Below, piece by piece: positions 44,265 through 52,226 of a DNA stretch of 64,000 bases. The notes beneath the pieces are model-generated. The model worked only from the letters and a program-made list of their open reading frames with translations. It had not been told where the DNA came from and did not search any database. Both the position numbers and the translations under genes were made by a program. Every line of letters begins with the position of its first letter. The stretch's first letter is position 1. Source of the stretch: Nocardioides aurantiacus (GTDB lineage: Bacteria; Actinomycetota; Actinomycetes; Propionibacteriales; Nocardioidaceae); NCBI RefSeq assembly GCF_003752505.1, contig NZ_RKHO01000001.1, forward strand, positions 2,170,001-2,234,000, given 5' to 3'.

Positions 44265-45635
44265 ATGACGACCGACTCCGCAGTCGCACCGACCGTTCCC
44301 CGCACCGGCGGGCCCGACCTCCCCCAGGAGCGCCGGCTCGTCACGGAGATCCCCGGACCCCGCTCGCGCGAGCTCCACGCCCGCCGGCAGGCGGCCGTCG
44401 CCGCGGGCGTCGGCAGCACGCTCCCGGTCTACGTCGCGGCCGCCGGCGGCGGTGTCGTGGTCGACGTCGACGGCAACAGCCTGATCGACCTCGCCAGCGG
44501 CATCGCGGTCACCGGCGTCGGCAACAGCGCCCCCGAGGTCGTGACGCGCGTGACCGAGCAGGTCGCGGCGTACACCCACACGTGCTTCATGGTCGCGCCC
44601 TACGAGGGCTACGTGGAGGTCTGCGAGAAGCTCGCGGAGCTCACCCCCGGAGACCACGCCAAGAAGGCGGCGCTGTTCAACTCCGGCGCAGAGGCGGTCG
44701 AGAACGCCGTCAAGGTGGCGCGCGCCGCGACCGGCCGCGACGCGGTGGTCGTCTTCGACCACGCCTACCACGGCCGCACCAACCTCACCATGGCGATGAC
44801 GTCGAAGAACATGCCCTACAAGCACGGCTTCGGGCCGTTCGCGGGCGAGGTCTACCGGGCGCCGATGTCCTACCCGTTCCGCGAGGCCTCGCAGGTCACC
44901 GGGGCGCAGGCCGCCGCCCGGGCGATCGACGTCATCGAGAAGCAGGTCGGCGCCGACAACCTCGCCTGCGTCGTCATCGAGCCGGTGCTGGGCGAGGGCG
45001 GCTTCGTCGTGCCCGCCGAGGGCTTCCTACCCGCCGTCGCCGCGTGGTGCCGCGAGAACGGCGTGGTCTTCGTCGCCGACGAGATCCAGTCGGGCATGTG
45101 CCGCACCGGCACCTGGTTCGCGAGCGAGCACGAGGGCGTCGTACCCGACCTGGTCACAGTGGCCAAGGGCGTCGCCGGCGGCTTCCCGCTCGCGGCGGTC
45201 GTGGGCCGGGCCGAGCTCATGGACGCCGTCCACGGCGGCGGCCTGGGCGGCACCTACGGCGGCAACCCGGTCGCCTGCGCCGCGGCCCTCGGCGCCATCG
45301 CCACCATGGAGCAGCTCGACCTGCGAGCCGCCGCCCGGCACATCGAGGAGCTGATGACCACCCGGCTGCGCGCGCTGGCCGCCGACGTCCCGGCCATCGG
45401 CGAGGTGCGCGGGCGCGGCGCGATGCTCGCGATCGAGCTGGTCCGCCCCGGGACGACCGAGCCCGACGCCGCCCTCGCCGGACGTCTCGCCGCCGGCTGC
45501 CACCAGCGCGGCGTCCTCACCCTGACCTGCGGCACCTACGGCAACGTGCTGCGGTTCCTCCCGCCCCTGGTGATGCCCGACCACCTGCTCCACGAGGCGC
45601 TCGACGTCCTCGAGGAGGTCCTCCGCACCCTCTAG
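44265..45635 (+). CDS. gabT: 4-aminobutyrate aminotransferase
   Basis: GabT transfers the GABA amino group to 2-oxoglutarate. The 456-residue fold-type I aminotransferase has FNSGAEAVENAVKVARAATG, HAYHGRTNLTMAMTSKNMPY, FVADEIQSGMCRTG and the PLP lysine in TVAKGVAGGFPL. GGAGG lies 6 nt before the ATG. It is followed by an unusual repeat array and by a convergent LysR gene that may regulate the amine genes nearby. Confidence 0.92.
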   Translation: MTTDSAVAPTVPRTGGPDLPQERRLVTEIPGPRSRELHARRQAAVAAGVGSTLPVYVAAAGGGVVVDVDGNSLIDLASGIAVTGVGNSAPEVVTRVTEQVAAYTHTCFMVAPYEGYVEVCEKLAELTPGDHAKKAALFNSGAEAVENAVKVARAATGRDAVVVFDHAYHGRTNLTMAMTSKNMPYKHGFGPFAGEVYRAPMSYPFREASQVTGAQAAARAIDVIEKQVGADNLACVVIEPVLGEGGFVVPAEGFLPAVAAWCRENGVVFVADEIQSGMCRTGTWFASEHEGVVPDLVTVAKGVAGGFPLAAVVGRAELMDAVHGGGLGGTYGGNPVACAAALGAIATMEQLDLRAAARHIEELMTTRLRALAADVPAIGEVRGRGAMLAIELVRPGTTEPDAALAGRLAAGCHQRGVLTLTCGTYGNVLRFLPPLVMPDHLLHEALDVLEEVLRTL

Positions 45636-45636
45636 C

Positions 45637-45850
45637 CCGACCGGGCACTTCTGCTGACCTGGGGTACGCCGACCGGGCACTTCTGCTCACCTGGCGTACG
45701 CCGAGCGGGCACGTCTGCGCGACGCGGGTGCACGCAACTGCCCGGTCGGCGTCTCCCGGGTGCGCACAACTGCCCGGTCGGCGTCTCCTGGGTGCGCACA
45801 ACTGCCCGGTCGGCGGCTCCTGGGTGCGCACGACTGCCCGGTCGGCGGCT
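45637..45850. repeat. Seven-unit 32-nt repeat array, three forward and four inverted
   Basis: The core CCGACCGGGCA recurs at 32-nt steps at 45637, 45669 and (as CCGAGCGGGCA) 45701. Then its inverse, TGCCCGGTCGGC, appears four times at exact 32-nt steps (45739, 45771, 45803 and 45835). The last unit runs into the lysR stop. The two arms can fold into a long hairpin or many alternative hairpins. No spacers vary as in CRISPR. A bidirectional terminator or a protein-binding array are both possible. Confidence 0.88.
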
Positions 45851-46785
45851 CAGCGGGGGCGGGTGGTCCGGATCGGCTCGGCGATGGCCTGGATCCGGGC
45901 GGTGGCCAGCTCGATCATCAGCTGCGCCGCCGGGGAGAGGATCGCGTCGCGGCGGTGCACGATCGCGAGGGTGTCGTGCTGGGCGGGGCGCAGCGAGACC
46001 CAGCCGGCGTCGGGCGCGAGCCGCGGCAGCAGCTGCTCCGCGGCCCCCCGCGGGATCACCGTGTCGGCCAGGCCCATCCCGACCAGCTCGACGGCGCTCT
46101 CGACGTCCTCGACCTCGATCCGGCTCTGCGGGTTGCGGCCGGTCTCGTGGAGCATCTGCCGCAGGATGATCCGCACCGAGTCGACCGCCCGGAAGGTCGT
46201 CTCGGGCATCACCAGGGTCGCCTCGGACAGGCGCTTGGCGGTCACGGGCTGGCGCAGCCGCTCGGGGTCGTTGCTGATGTAGACGAGCTCGTCCCTGGCC
46301 ACCGGCGTGATGGTCAGCCCCTCGCTCTCCAGCTGCGGGACCGCGATCATCGCCGCCTCGAGCCGGCCGCGCCGCAGCTCGTCGGTCACCTCGGTGCTGT
46401 TGGTGCCGATCAGCTCCACACGTACGCCGGGGTGGCGGCGCAGCACGTCGGCGACCAGGTCCGCACCGGCGTACAGGCGCGCGATGCCGAACATCCCGAA
46501 CCGGATCGTGCCGGTCTCCAGCCGCACCTGGCTGGCCACCGAGGACTGCGCGTCCTCGACCGCGGCCAGCACGCGCTCGGCGTGCGGACGCAGGTCGTCG
46601 GCCACCGTGGTGGCCACGACGCCGCGCCCCACGCGACGGAACAGCGGGGCGCCCAGCGTCTTCTCCAGGTTGCGGATCTGCTCGGAGACCGAGGGCTGGG
46701 CGTAGCCGAGCCGCTCGGCGGCGGCGGTCAGCGACCCCTCCTCGTAGGCGGCGAGGAAGCAGCGGAGCTGGTGCAGCGTCATCAC
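45850..46785 (-). CDS. LysR-family transcriptional regulator
   Basis: This 311-residue LTTR has the N-terminal winged helix MTLHQLRCFLAAYEEGSLTA, AERLGYAQPSVSEQIRNLEK and a periplasmic-binding-like effector domain. Candidate targets are gabT, the divergent small gene and the transporter. The GTG at 46785 is supported by TAGGCT 6 nt upstream. ATG at 46782 is an alternative. Confidence 0.9.
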   Translation of the reverse strand: MMTLHQLRCFLAAYEEGSLTAAAERLGYAQPSVSEQIRNLEKTLGAPLFRRVGRGVVATTVADDLRPHAERVLAAVEDAQSSVASQVRLETGTIRFGMFGIARLYAGADLVADVLRRHPGVRVELIGTNSTEVTDELRRGRLEAAMIAVPQLESEGLTITPVARDELVYISNDPERLRQPVTAKRLSEATLVMPETTFRAVDSVRIILRQMLHETGRNPQSRIEVEDVESAVELVGMGLADTVIPRGAAEQLLPRLAPDAGWVSLRPAQHDTLAIVHRRDAILSPAAQLMIELATARIQAIAEPIRTTRPR

Positions 46786-46791
46786 AGGCTG

Positions 46792-46797
46792 AGCCTA
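46792..46797 (-). promoter_or_regulatory. Leaderless -10 for lysR, with an AT-rich divergent region
   Basis: TAGGCT is 6 nt before the lysR GTG and overlaps the palindrome CCTATAGG (46795-46802). The 109-nt region to the small gene is unusually AT-rich and may hold the LysR operator. Confidence 0.45.
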
Positions 46798-46894
46798 TAG
46801 GAAGTGAAGGAAAGCGAGGCTACCTCTATCAGTTGAATGTCGTCATACTGGGGGAACGAGCTCGATCCGCCGAGTCCCTGAGAGGGAGGCCCCC

Positions 46895-47065
46895 ATGTTC
46901 GACCACTACTGCAGCGCCTGCGAGCAGCGTCAGCTCATCGCCCCCAGCCAGGTGACCTCGATCGACAACACCGACCAAGGCATCTTCGTCAGCTTCCGCT
47001 GCTGGTGCGGCGCCGAGGGCCACGTCCTCACCGGTCGCAAGGCCCACGACCTCGTCGCTGCCTGA
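46895..47065 (+). CDS. 56-residue zinc-ribbon-like protein
   Basis: The reading frame starts MFDHYCSACEQRQLIAPSQV and has a second cysteine pair in FRCWCGAEGH, so CxxC plus CxC could bind zinc. An excellent GGGAGG lies 7 nt before the ATG. Similar tiny proteins are common and unassigned in actinobacteria. It is divergent from lysR and convergent with the ABC ATPase, ending 7 nt away. Confidence 0.72.
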   Translation: MFDHYCSACEQRQLIAPSQVTSIDNTDQGIFVSFRCWCGAEGHVLTGRKAHDLVAA

Positions 47066-47071
47066 CCGGAC

Positions 47072-47842
47072 CTAGCGCGCCTCGAGCACCCGCCGCAGGA
47101 ACTGTCGGGTGCGTTCGTGCTGCGGGTCGCTGAGCACGGCGGGTCCGCCCTGCTCGGCGATCACGCCGCCGTCGAGGAAGAGCACCTGGTCGGCGACGTC
47201 GCGCGCGAACCGCACCTCGTGGGTGACGATGACGAGCGTCCACCCCTCCCCCGCCAGGTCTCGTACGACGGCCAGCACCTCGCCGACGAGCTCGGGGTCG
47301 AGCGCCGAGGTGGGCTCGTCGAGCAGCACCACCTGGGGGTTCAGCGCCAGGGCGCGGGCGATCCCCACGCGCTGCTGCTGACCGCCCGAGAGCTGTGAGG
47401 GGTACGCCGAGGCGCGGTCGCCCAGCCCCACCTGCTCGAGCAGCCGGTGGGCGTCGGCCTCCGCCTCGTCGGCGGGGCGCCCCTGCACCCGGACCGGGCC
47501 CTCGGTGAGGTTCTGCAGCACGGTCATGTGCGGGAACAGGTGGTGGGACTGGAAGACCATGCCGCTGCGACCCCGCAGCGCTGCCAGCTCGCGCTTCTGC
47601 TCGCCCTTGCCGAGGTCGTCGAAGGTCGCGAAGTCGATGCTCGCGTCGGCGATCCGGACCACGCCCGCGTCGGGCTGCTCGAGCACGTTGAGCGAGCGCA
47701 GCAGCGTCGACTTGCCCGACCCCGACGGGCCGAGCACGGCGGTGACCGTGCCCTCGTCGGCGGCGAAGGAGACGTCGCGCAGCACCTCGGTGCCGTCGAA
47801 GGCCTTGCGCAGGCCCTGGACCTCGATCAGTGGACCGGTCAT
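47072..47842 (-). CDS. Amino-acid ABC transporter ATP-binding protein
   Basis: This 256-residue polar-amino-acid-type ATPase (GlnQ/TcyN-like) has Walker A VTAVLGPSGSGKSTLLRSLN, signature LSGGQQQRVGIARALAL, Walker B VVLLDEPTSALDPELV and the H-loop IVTHEVRFA. ATG overlaps the stop of the fused binding-protein/permease gene (ATGA), so the two form a complete transporter. Confidence 0.92.
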   Translation of the reverse strand: MTGPLIEVQGLRKAFDGTEVLRDVSFAADEGTVTAVLGPSGSGKSTLLRSLNVLEQPDAGVVRIADASIDFATFDDLGKGEQKRELAALRGRSGMVFQSHHLFPHMTVLQNLTEGPVRVQGRPADEAEADAHRLLEQVGLGDRASAYPSQLSGGQQQRVGIARALALNPQVVLLDEPTSALDPELVGEVLAVVRDLAGEGWTLVIVTHEVRFARDVADQVLFLDGGVIAEQGGPAVLSDPQHERTRQFLRRVLEAR

Positions 47843-49326
47843 GCGACGTACCTCCCGAGTCGGCGTTCGAGCGGCTCCTGCGCCAGGGAGACGAGGAAGC
47901 AGATGATCCAGTAGTAGAGCGCGGCCAGCAGGTAGAGCGGGAGGTACTCGAAGCTGGTCGAGGCCGCGGACACCGCCGCGCGGAAGAGGTCGGGGACGAG
48001 CACGACCGCGGCGAGCGAGGTGTCCTTGACCAACGACAGCAGCGTGTTGCCCAGCGGCGGCACCGCGATCCGGGCCGCCTGCGGGAGCACGACCCGGCGC
48101 ATCGTCAGCCGGCGGTCCATGCCGATGGAGCTCGCGGCCTCGAACTGGCCGCGCGGCACCGAGAGGATCGCGCCCCGGATGATCTCGGCGGCGTAGCCCG
48201 CGACGTTGAGGGTGAAGGCCACCGTGGCCGCCACGAACGGGTCGAGCTTGAGCCCGATCTGGCCGAGGCCGAAGAAGACGATGAACAGCTGCACCAGTAG
48301 CGGCGTGCCCCGGATGACCGAGACGAAGACCCGGGCCGGGACGCTGGCCAGCGGCGAGGACGAGAGCCGGCCGAGGGCCACCACGAGCGCGAGGGCCAGG
48401 CCCAGCACGAAGCTGATCGCCGTCAGCGGGATGGTGCCCTTGACCGCGCCCCAGAGCATCGGCCCGGCCGCGCCGCGCACGACCTCCCACCGGCTCTGCC
48501 GGCGGTCGCCCTGCAGGTCGACCTCGGTCGAGGCCTCCGAGGAGACGTCGGTGCCGAAGTACTTCTCGGAGAGCCGCTCCAGGGTGCCGTCCTCCCGCAG
48601 CGTCTCCAGCGCCCGGTCGGCCTCGCGCTGCAGCTGGGCGCCGTCCTTGCGGAAGGTGAGGGCCTGCTCGCCGACGTCCTCGCCGGCGTACCCCGCGATC
48701 TTGACCTCGTCCGAGCCGCTGGTCTCGAGGTAGTCGAGCACCGCGATGTTGTCGTTGACGATCGCGTCGACGCGGCCCTGCGCGAGCAGGGTGGCGGCCT
48801 GGGAGAACTGCTCGACGTTCTCGACCTTCGCGCCCGCGTCCTTGGCGACCTGCGACCAGTTGCTGGTCTCGGACTGTGCGGTGGTCCTGCCCTCCAGGTC
48901 GGCCAGCGTGGTGATGCTGTCGTCGTCCGCGGCGGTGACGATGACGCCGCGGGAGTAGGTGTAGGGCTCGGAGAAGCGGTAACGCGCCTCGCGCTCGGGG
49001 TTGATGGTGATCTGGTTGGCGACGACGTCGATGCGGCCGCTGTCGAGGGAGCCGAAGATCGCGTCGAACGGCGAGGTCGCGAACTCCAGCCGCCAGCCGG
49101 CCTCCTGGGCCACCGCCTTGACGACGTCGACGTCGTAGCCGGTGAGGTCGCCGGTGTCCGGGTCCTCGAAGGTGAACGGCGGGTAGGTGCCCTCGGTGCC
49201 GACACGCACCACCCGGCCCTCGCCGGACCCGTCGGCGGCCGACGCGGGGCCGGAGCCGACCAGCACCGCCAGGGGGGCCAGCACCGCCATCGCGACCAGC
49301 AGCAGGACGAACCGGAGTTTGTGCAC
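47839..49326 (-). CDS. Fused substrate-binding protein and permease of an amino-acid ABC transporter
   Basis: This 495-residue protein has a signal sequence, a SBP_bac_3 binding domain (about 35-260, with VGTEGTYPPFTFEDPDTGDL and GRIDVVANQITINPEREARY) and then a HisM/GlnP-type permease (from about 280, with EAA loop AASSIGMDRRLTMRRVVLPQ). The binding domain is therefore tethered to the pore, as in lactococcal GlnP. Uptake of a polar amino acid such as cystine or glutamine is likely. A TACGGT lies 6 nt before the GTG. Confidence 0.9.
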   Translation of the reverse strand: MHKLRFVLLLVAMAVLAPLAVLVGSGPASAADGSGEGRVVRVGTEGTYPPFTFEDPDTGDLTGYDVDVVKAVAQEAGWRLEFATSPFDAIFGSLDSGRIDVVANQITINPEREARYRFSEPYTYSRGVIVTAADDDSITTLADLEGRTTAQSETSNWSQVAKDAGAKVENVEQFSQAATLLAQGRVDAIVNDNIAVLDYLETSGSDEVKIAGYAGEDVGEQALTFRKDGAQLQREADRALETLREDGTLERLSEKYFGTDVSSEASTEVDLQGDRRQSRWEVVRGAAGPMLWGAVKGTIPLTAISFVLGLALALVVALGRLSSSPLASVPARVFVSVIRGTPLLVQLFIVFFGLGQIGLKLDPFVAATVAFTLNVAGYAAEIIRGAILSVPRGQFEAASSIGMDRRLTMRRVVLPQAARIAVPPLGNTLLSLVKDTSLAAVVLVPDLFRAAVSAASTSFEYLPLYLLAALYYWIICFLVSLAQEPLERRLGRYVA

Positions 49327-49332
49327 CCGGCA

Positions 49333-49338
49333 ACCGTA
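49333..49338 (-). promoter_or_regulatory. Leaderless -10 for the fused transporter gene
   Basis: TACGGT is 6 nt before the GTG. The gene could also be read through from the dehydrogenase 58 nt upstream. Confidence 0.5.
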
Positions 49339-49384
49339 CTTTGCCCCACCGACCGGGAGCCCCGGCGTCCGTCGGCGACGCCGC

Positions 49385-50656
49385 TCAGACCGCCTGCGCC
49401 GGGGCGTCGGTCTCCTCGAGCTCGTCGTCGCGCTGGCCCCACGGGGCGCCGTACTCGGTGAGCAGGTCGAGGAACGGCACCGCGTCGAAGGCCTCGGGAC
49501 CGAGCACCCCGGTGCCCTGCCAGGTGCCGCGGCTGAGCAGCTCGAGCGCCACCACGGGGTTGACCGCGGTCTGCCAGACCACGCACTGGTGGCCGTACTC
49601 CTGCATCGACCAGGCGTTGTCCACGACCTGGTAGAGGTACGTCGACCGCGGCCGGCCGTCGAGACCGGTGCCGGTCACGTGCAGCCCGGCGCAGGTCTTG
49701 CCGGTCATCCGGGGCCCGATCGTGGCCGGGTCGGGCAGCACCGCGGCCACGACGTCGCGCGGGGAGACCGTGACGCCCTTGACCCGGACCGGCTCGGTGC
49801 GGTCCAGCCCGAGGGTGTGCAGCGCGCGCAGGATCGAGATGAACTCCTCGCCGAGGCCGTACTTGAACGTCACCCGCTGGGCCTCGACCCAGCGCGGCAT
49901 CAGCAGCACCTCCTCGTGCTCGACGTTGACGCACTCGACGGGACCGATGCCCTCGGGGAAGTCGAAGACCTCCGGCTCGCTGAACGGCGGCGTGGTGAAC
50001 CAGCCGCGGTCGCGCTCCCACACCACCGGCGGGTTGAGGCACTCCTCGATCGTGGTCCACATCGAGAACGACGGCGCGAAGACCTCCCGACCCTCGTCGT
50101 CGGTCACCACCAGGTTGGCGCCGTCGCGGGTGCCGAGCTCGTCGATCTCGCGGAACAGGTGGTCCGCGGCGTAGCGCGCGAACACGTCGGAGAGACCGGG
50201 CTCGACCCCGATCCCGACCAGGGCCAGCCGGCCGTCGCGCTCCCACTGGTCGGCCACGGCGAACTGCTCGTCGCCGAGCTTGATCCCGGTCTGCTCGTGG
50301 GGGTGCTGCGGATGGGGGCGCGACAGGCTCATCGCCATGTCGAGGTAGTCGGCGCCGGCGGCGGCCGCCCCCTCGAAGACCGGCATGGTGAAGACCGGGT
50401 CGACGGCGTTCATCACGTGGGTGATCGCGTGCCGGCGTACGAGCTCGGCGACCTCGGCGGGGTCCGAGGCGTCCACCCGGTCGGCCACGAAGCGCGCGTC
50501 CCCCAGCGCGGCCACCGCCTTCTCGGCCCGCTCGGCGGCGTGGTCGCTGACCACGCACAGCTCGAAGAAGTCGCGCCGGGCCGCGATCGCGGTGAACGCC
50601 GACCCCACTCCCCCCGCTCCGACGAGCAGGATCCGCATCGGCGCGCGCTCACTCAC
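49385..50656 (-). CDS. Saccharopine-dehydrogenase-family protein
   Basis: This 423-residue oxidoreductase starts with the Rossmann motif RILLVGAGGVGSAFTAIAAR and has YLDMAMSLSRPHPQHPHEQT and LALVGIGVEPGLSDVFARYA, as in saccharopine/carboxynorspermidine-dehydrogenase-like enzymes. Lying next to the aldehyde dehydrogenase and an aminotransferase, it may act on a polyamine- or lysine-derived imine; that is inference. GTG overlaps the dehydrogenase stop by 8 nt. An ATG seven codons in is an alternative. Confidence 0.78.
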   Translation of the reverse strand: MSERAPMRILLVGAGGVGSAFTAIAARRDFFELCVVSDHAAERAEKAVAALGDARFVADRVDASDPAEVAELVRRHAITHVMNAVDPVFTMPVFEGAAAAGADYLDMAMSLSRPHPQHPHEQTGIKLGDEQFAVADQWERDGRLALVGIGVEPGLSDVFARYAADHLFREIDELGTRDGANLVVTDDEGREVFAPSFSMWTTIEECLNPPVVWERDRGWFTTPPFSEPEVFDFPEGIGPVECVNVEHEEVLLMPRWVEAQRVTFKYGLGEEFISILRALHTLGLDRTEPVRVKGVTVSPRDVVAAVLPDPATIGPRMTGKTCAGLHVTGTGLDGRPRSTYLYQVVDNAWSMQEYGHQCVVWQTAVNPVVALELLSRGTWQGTGVLGPEAFDAVPFLDLLTEYGAPWGQRDDELEETDAPAQAV

Positions 50657-52094
50657 CGGTGTAGCTCATGACGTGCTTGATCCGGGTGTAGTCCTCGAAG
50701 CCGTACATCGAGAGGTCCTTGCCGTAGCCGGAGTGCTTGAAGCCGCCGTGCGGCATCTCGCTGACGAACGGGATGTGGGTGTTGATCCAGACCGCCCCGA
50801 AGTCGAGGCGGCGCGAGACGCGCAGCGCGCGGGCGTGGTCGCGGGTCCAGACCGAGGAGGCCAGGCCGTACTTCACGTCGTTGGCCCACCGCAGCGCCTC
50901 GGCCTCGTCGGAGAACCGCTGCACGGTCATCACGGGCCCGAAGATCTCGCTCTGCACCTGCTCGTCGGTCTGTTGCAGCCCCGAGAGCACGGTCGGGTCG
51001 TAGAAGTAGCCGCGGTCGCCGTGGCGGGTGCCGCCGGTGACGACGCGGGCGTGGTCGGGCAGCCGGTCGACCATGCCGGTGACGTGGGCCAGCTGGTTCT
51101 CGTTGTTGAGCGGGCCGTAGTAGGTGCCCTCGGCGTCGGGCTGACCGGTCGGCATCCCCTGCGCGGCCTCGGCCAGCGCGGCCACGAACTCGTCGTGGAT
51201 GCCGGCCTGCACCAGCACGCGGGTGGCGGCGGTGCAGTCCTGGCCGGCGTTGAAGAGTCCGGCGCCGGCGATGCCCTCGGCGGCCGCGGTGACGTCGGCG
51301 TCGTCGAAGACCACGACCGGGGCCTTGCCGCCGAGCTCGAGGTGCACCCGCTTGAGGTCGCGCGAGGCGGACTCCGCGACCTGCATGCCGGCTCGCACGG
51401 AGCCGGTGATGGCGACCATCTGCGGGGTCGGGTGCTCCACCAGCGCGCGGCCGGTGTCGCGGTCGCCGCAGACCACGTTGAGGACGCCGGGCGGCAGGAT
51501 CCCGGCCGCGATCTCGGCGAGCAGCGTGGAGGAGGCCGGGGTGGTGTCCGAGGGCTTGAGCACGACGGTGTTGCCGGCGGCCAGCGCGGGGGCGACCTTC
51601 CAGATCATCATCAGCAGCGGGTAGTTCCACGGGGTGACCTGGCCGACGACGCCGATCGGCTCGCGGCGCACCCAGGAGGTGTGGTCGGGGAGGTACTCGC
51701 CGGCGGAGATGCCGTTGAGCGTCCGCGCGGCCCCGGCGAAGAACTTGAAGTGGTCCGAGGCGTAGGGCATCTCCTCCTCCATCGTGACCTGGAGCGGCTT
51801 GCCGGTGTCCTTGCACTCGACGGCGTTGATCTCCTCGATCCGGTCCTCGATGGCGCGGGCGAGGTCGAGCAGCCGGTGGGAGCGCTCCTGCGGGGTGGCG
51901 TACCCCCAGCCCTCGAAGGCCGCGTCCGCCGCGGCGTACGCCCGGTCGAGGTCCTCCGCACCCGACCTCGGTGCGGTCGCGTAGGTCTCGCCCGTGGTCG
52001 GGTCGACGACGTCGTAGGTCTCGCCGGACGCGGCGTCGACGAGCTCGCCGTTCACGACGTTGCGGAATCGGGTGCCGGGGTGGGTGTCAGCCAT
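50649..52094 (-). CDS. Aldehyde dehydrogenase, aminobutyraldehyde type
   Basis: This 481-residue NAD-dependent ALDH has the catalytic Cys in GLFNAGQDCTAATRVLVQ, the Glu in VHLELGGKAPVVVF, TPWNYPLLMMIWKVAPALAA and the end KHSGYGKDLSMYGFEDYTRI, which matches gamma-aminobutyraldehyde/betaine aldehyde dehydrogenases. It would oxidise 4-aminobutanal from putrescine to GABA, the GabT substrate. ATG lies 6 nt after TACTCT. It is divergent from the omega-aminotransferase. Confidence 0.88.
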   Translation of the reverse strand: MADTHPGTRFRNVVNGELVDAASGETYDVVDPTTGETYATAPRSGAEDLDRAYAAADAAFEGWGYATPQERSHRLLDLARAIEDRIEEINAVECKDTGKPLQVTMEEEMPYASDHFKFFAGAARTLNGISAGEYLPDHTSWVRREPIGVVGQVTPWNYPLLMMIWKVAPALAAGNTVVLKPSDTTPASSTLLAEIAAGILPPGVLNVVCGDRDTGRALVEHPTPQMVAITGSVRAGMQVAESASRDLKRVHLELGGKAPVVVFDDADVTAAAEGIAGAGLFNAGQDCTAATRVLVQAGIHDEFVAALAEAAQGMPTGQPDAEGTYYGPLNNENQLAHVTGMVDRLPDHARVVTGGTRHGDRGYFYDPTVLSGLQQTDEQVQSEIFGPVMTVQRFSDEAEALRWANDVKYGLASSVWTRDHARALRVSRRLDFGAVWINTHIPFVSEMPHGGFKHSGYGKDLSMYGFEDYTRIKHVMSYTGE

Positions 52095-52100
52095 GGAGGC

Positions 52101-52106
52101 AGAGTA
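52101..52106 (-). promoter_or_regulatory. Leaderless -10 for the aldehyde dehydrogenase
   Basis: TACTCT is 6 nt before the ATG. Confidence 0.5.
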
Positions 52107-52159
52107 GTGACGGGACAACGGATTCGGTAGGTCTGGAGGCATCTTGGGCATGGATCCGG

Positions 52160-52190
52160 TCGAAAATACAGGCGTTCACCGTGATTTCGA
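52160..52190. promoter_or_regulatory. Nested inverted repeats in the divergent ALDH/aminotransferase region
   Basis: AT-rich arms TCGAAAAT (52160-52167) and ATTTCGA (52184-52190) surround TCACCGTGA (52176-52184). They sit between the two divergent promoters and could be the operator of an amine-responsive regulator. Confidence 0.4.
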
Positions 52191-52220
52191 TTGCCAGCAC
52201 CGGCGTACGGGAGGCAGACT
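52191..52220 (+). promoter_or_regulatory. Promoter of the omega-aminotransferase
   Basis: TTGCCA (52191-52196), an 18-nt spacer and CAGACT (52215-52220) end 6 nt before the ATG, so the transcript is probably leaderless. Confidence 0.5.
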
Positions 52221-52226
52221 GGAGCG

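Noticed and set aside
45637-45850. CRISPR array
   Set aside because: Units are contiguous with no variable spacers, orientation switches in the middle and no cas genes are nearby.
46861-46894. TPP-riboswitch-like CTGAGA before the small zinc-ribbon gene
   Set aside because: The motif stands alone; there is no room for the rest of the aptamer, and the gene has no thiamine link.
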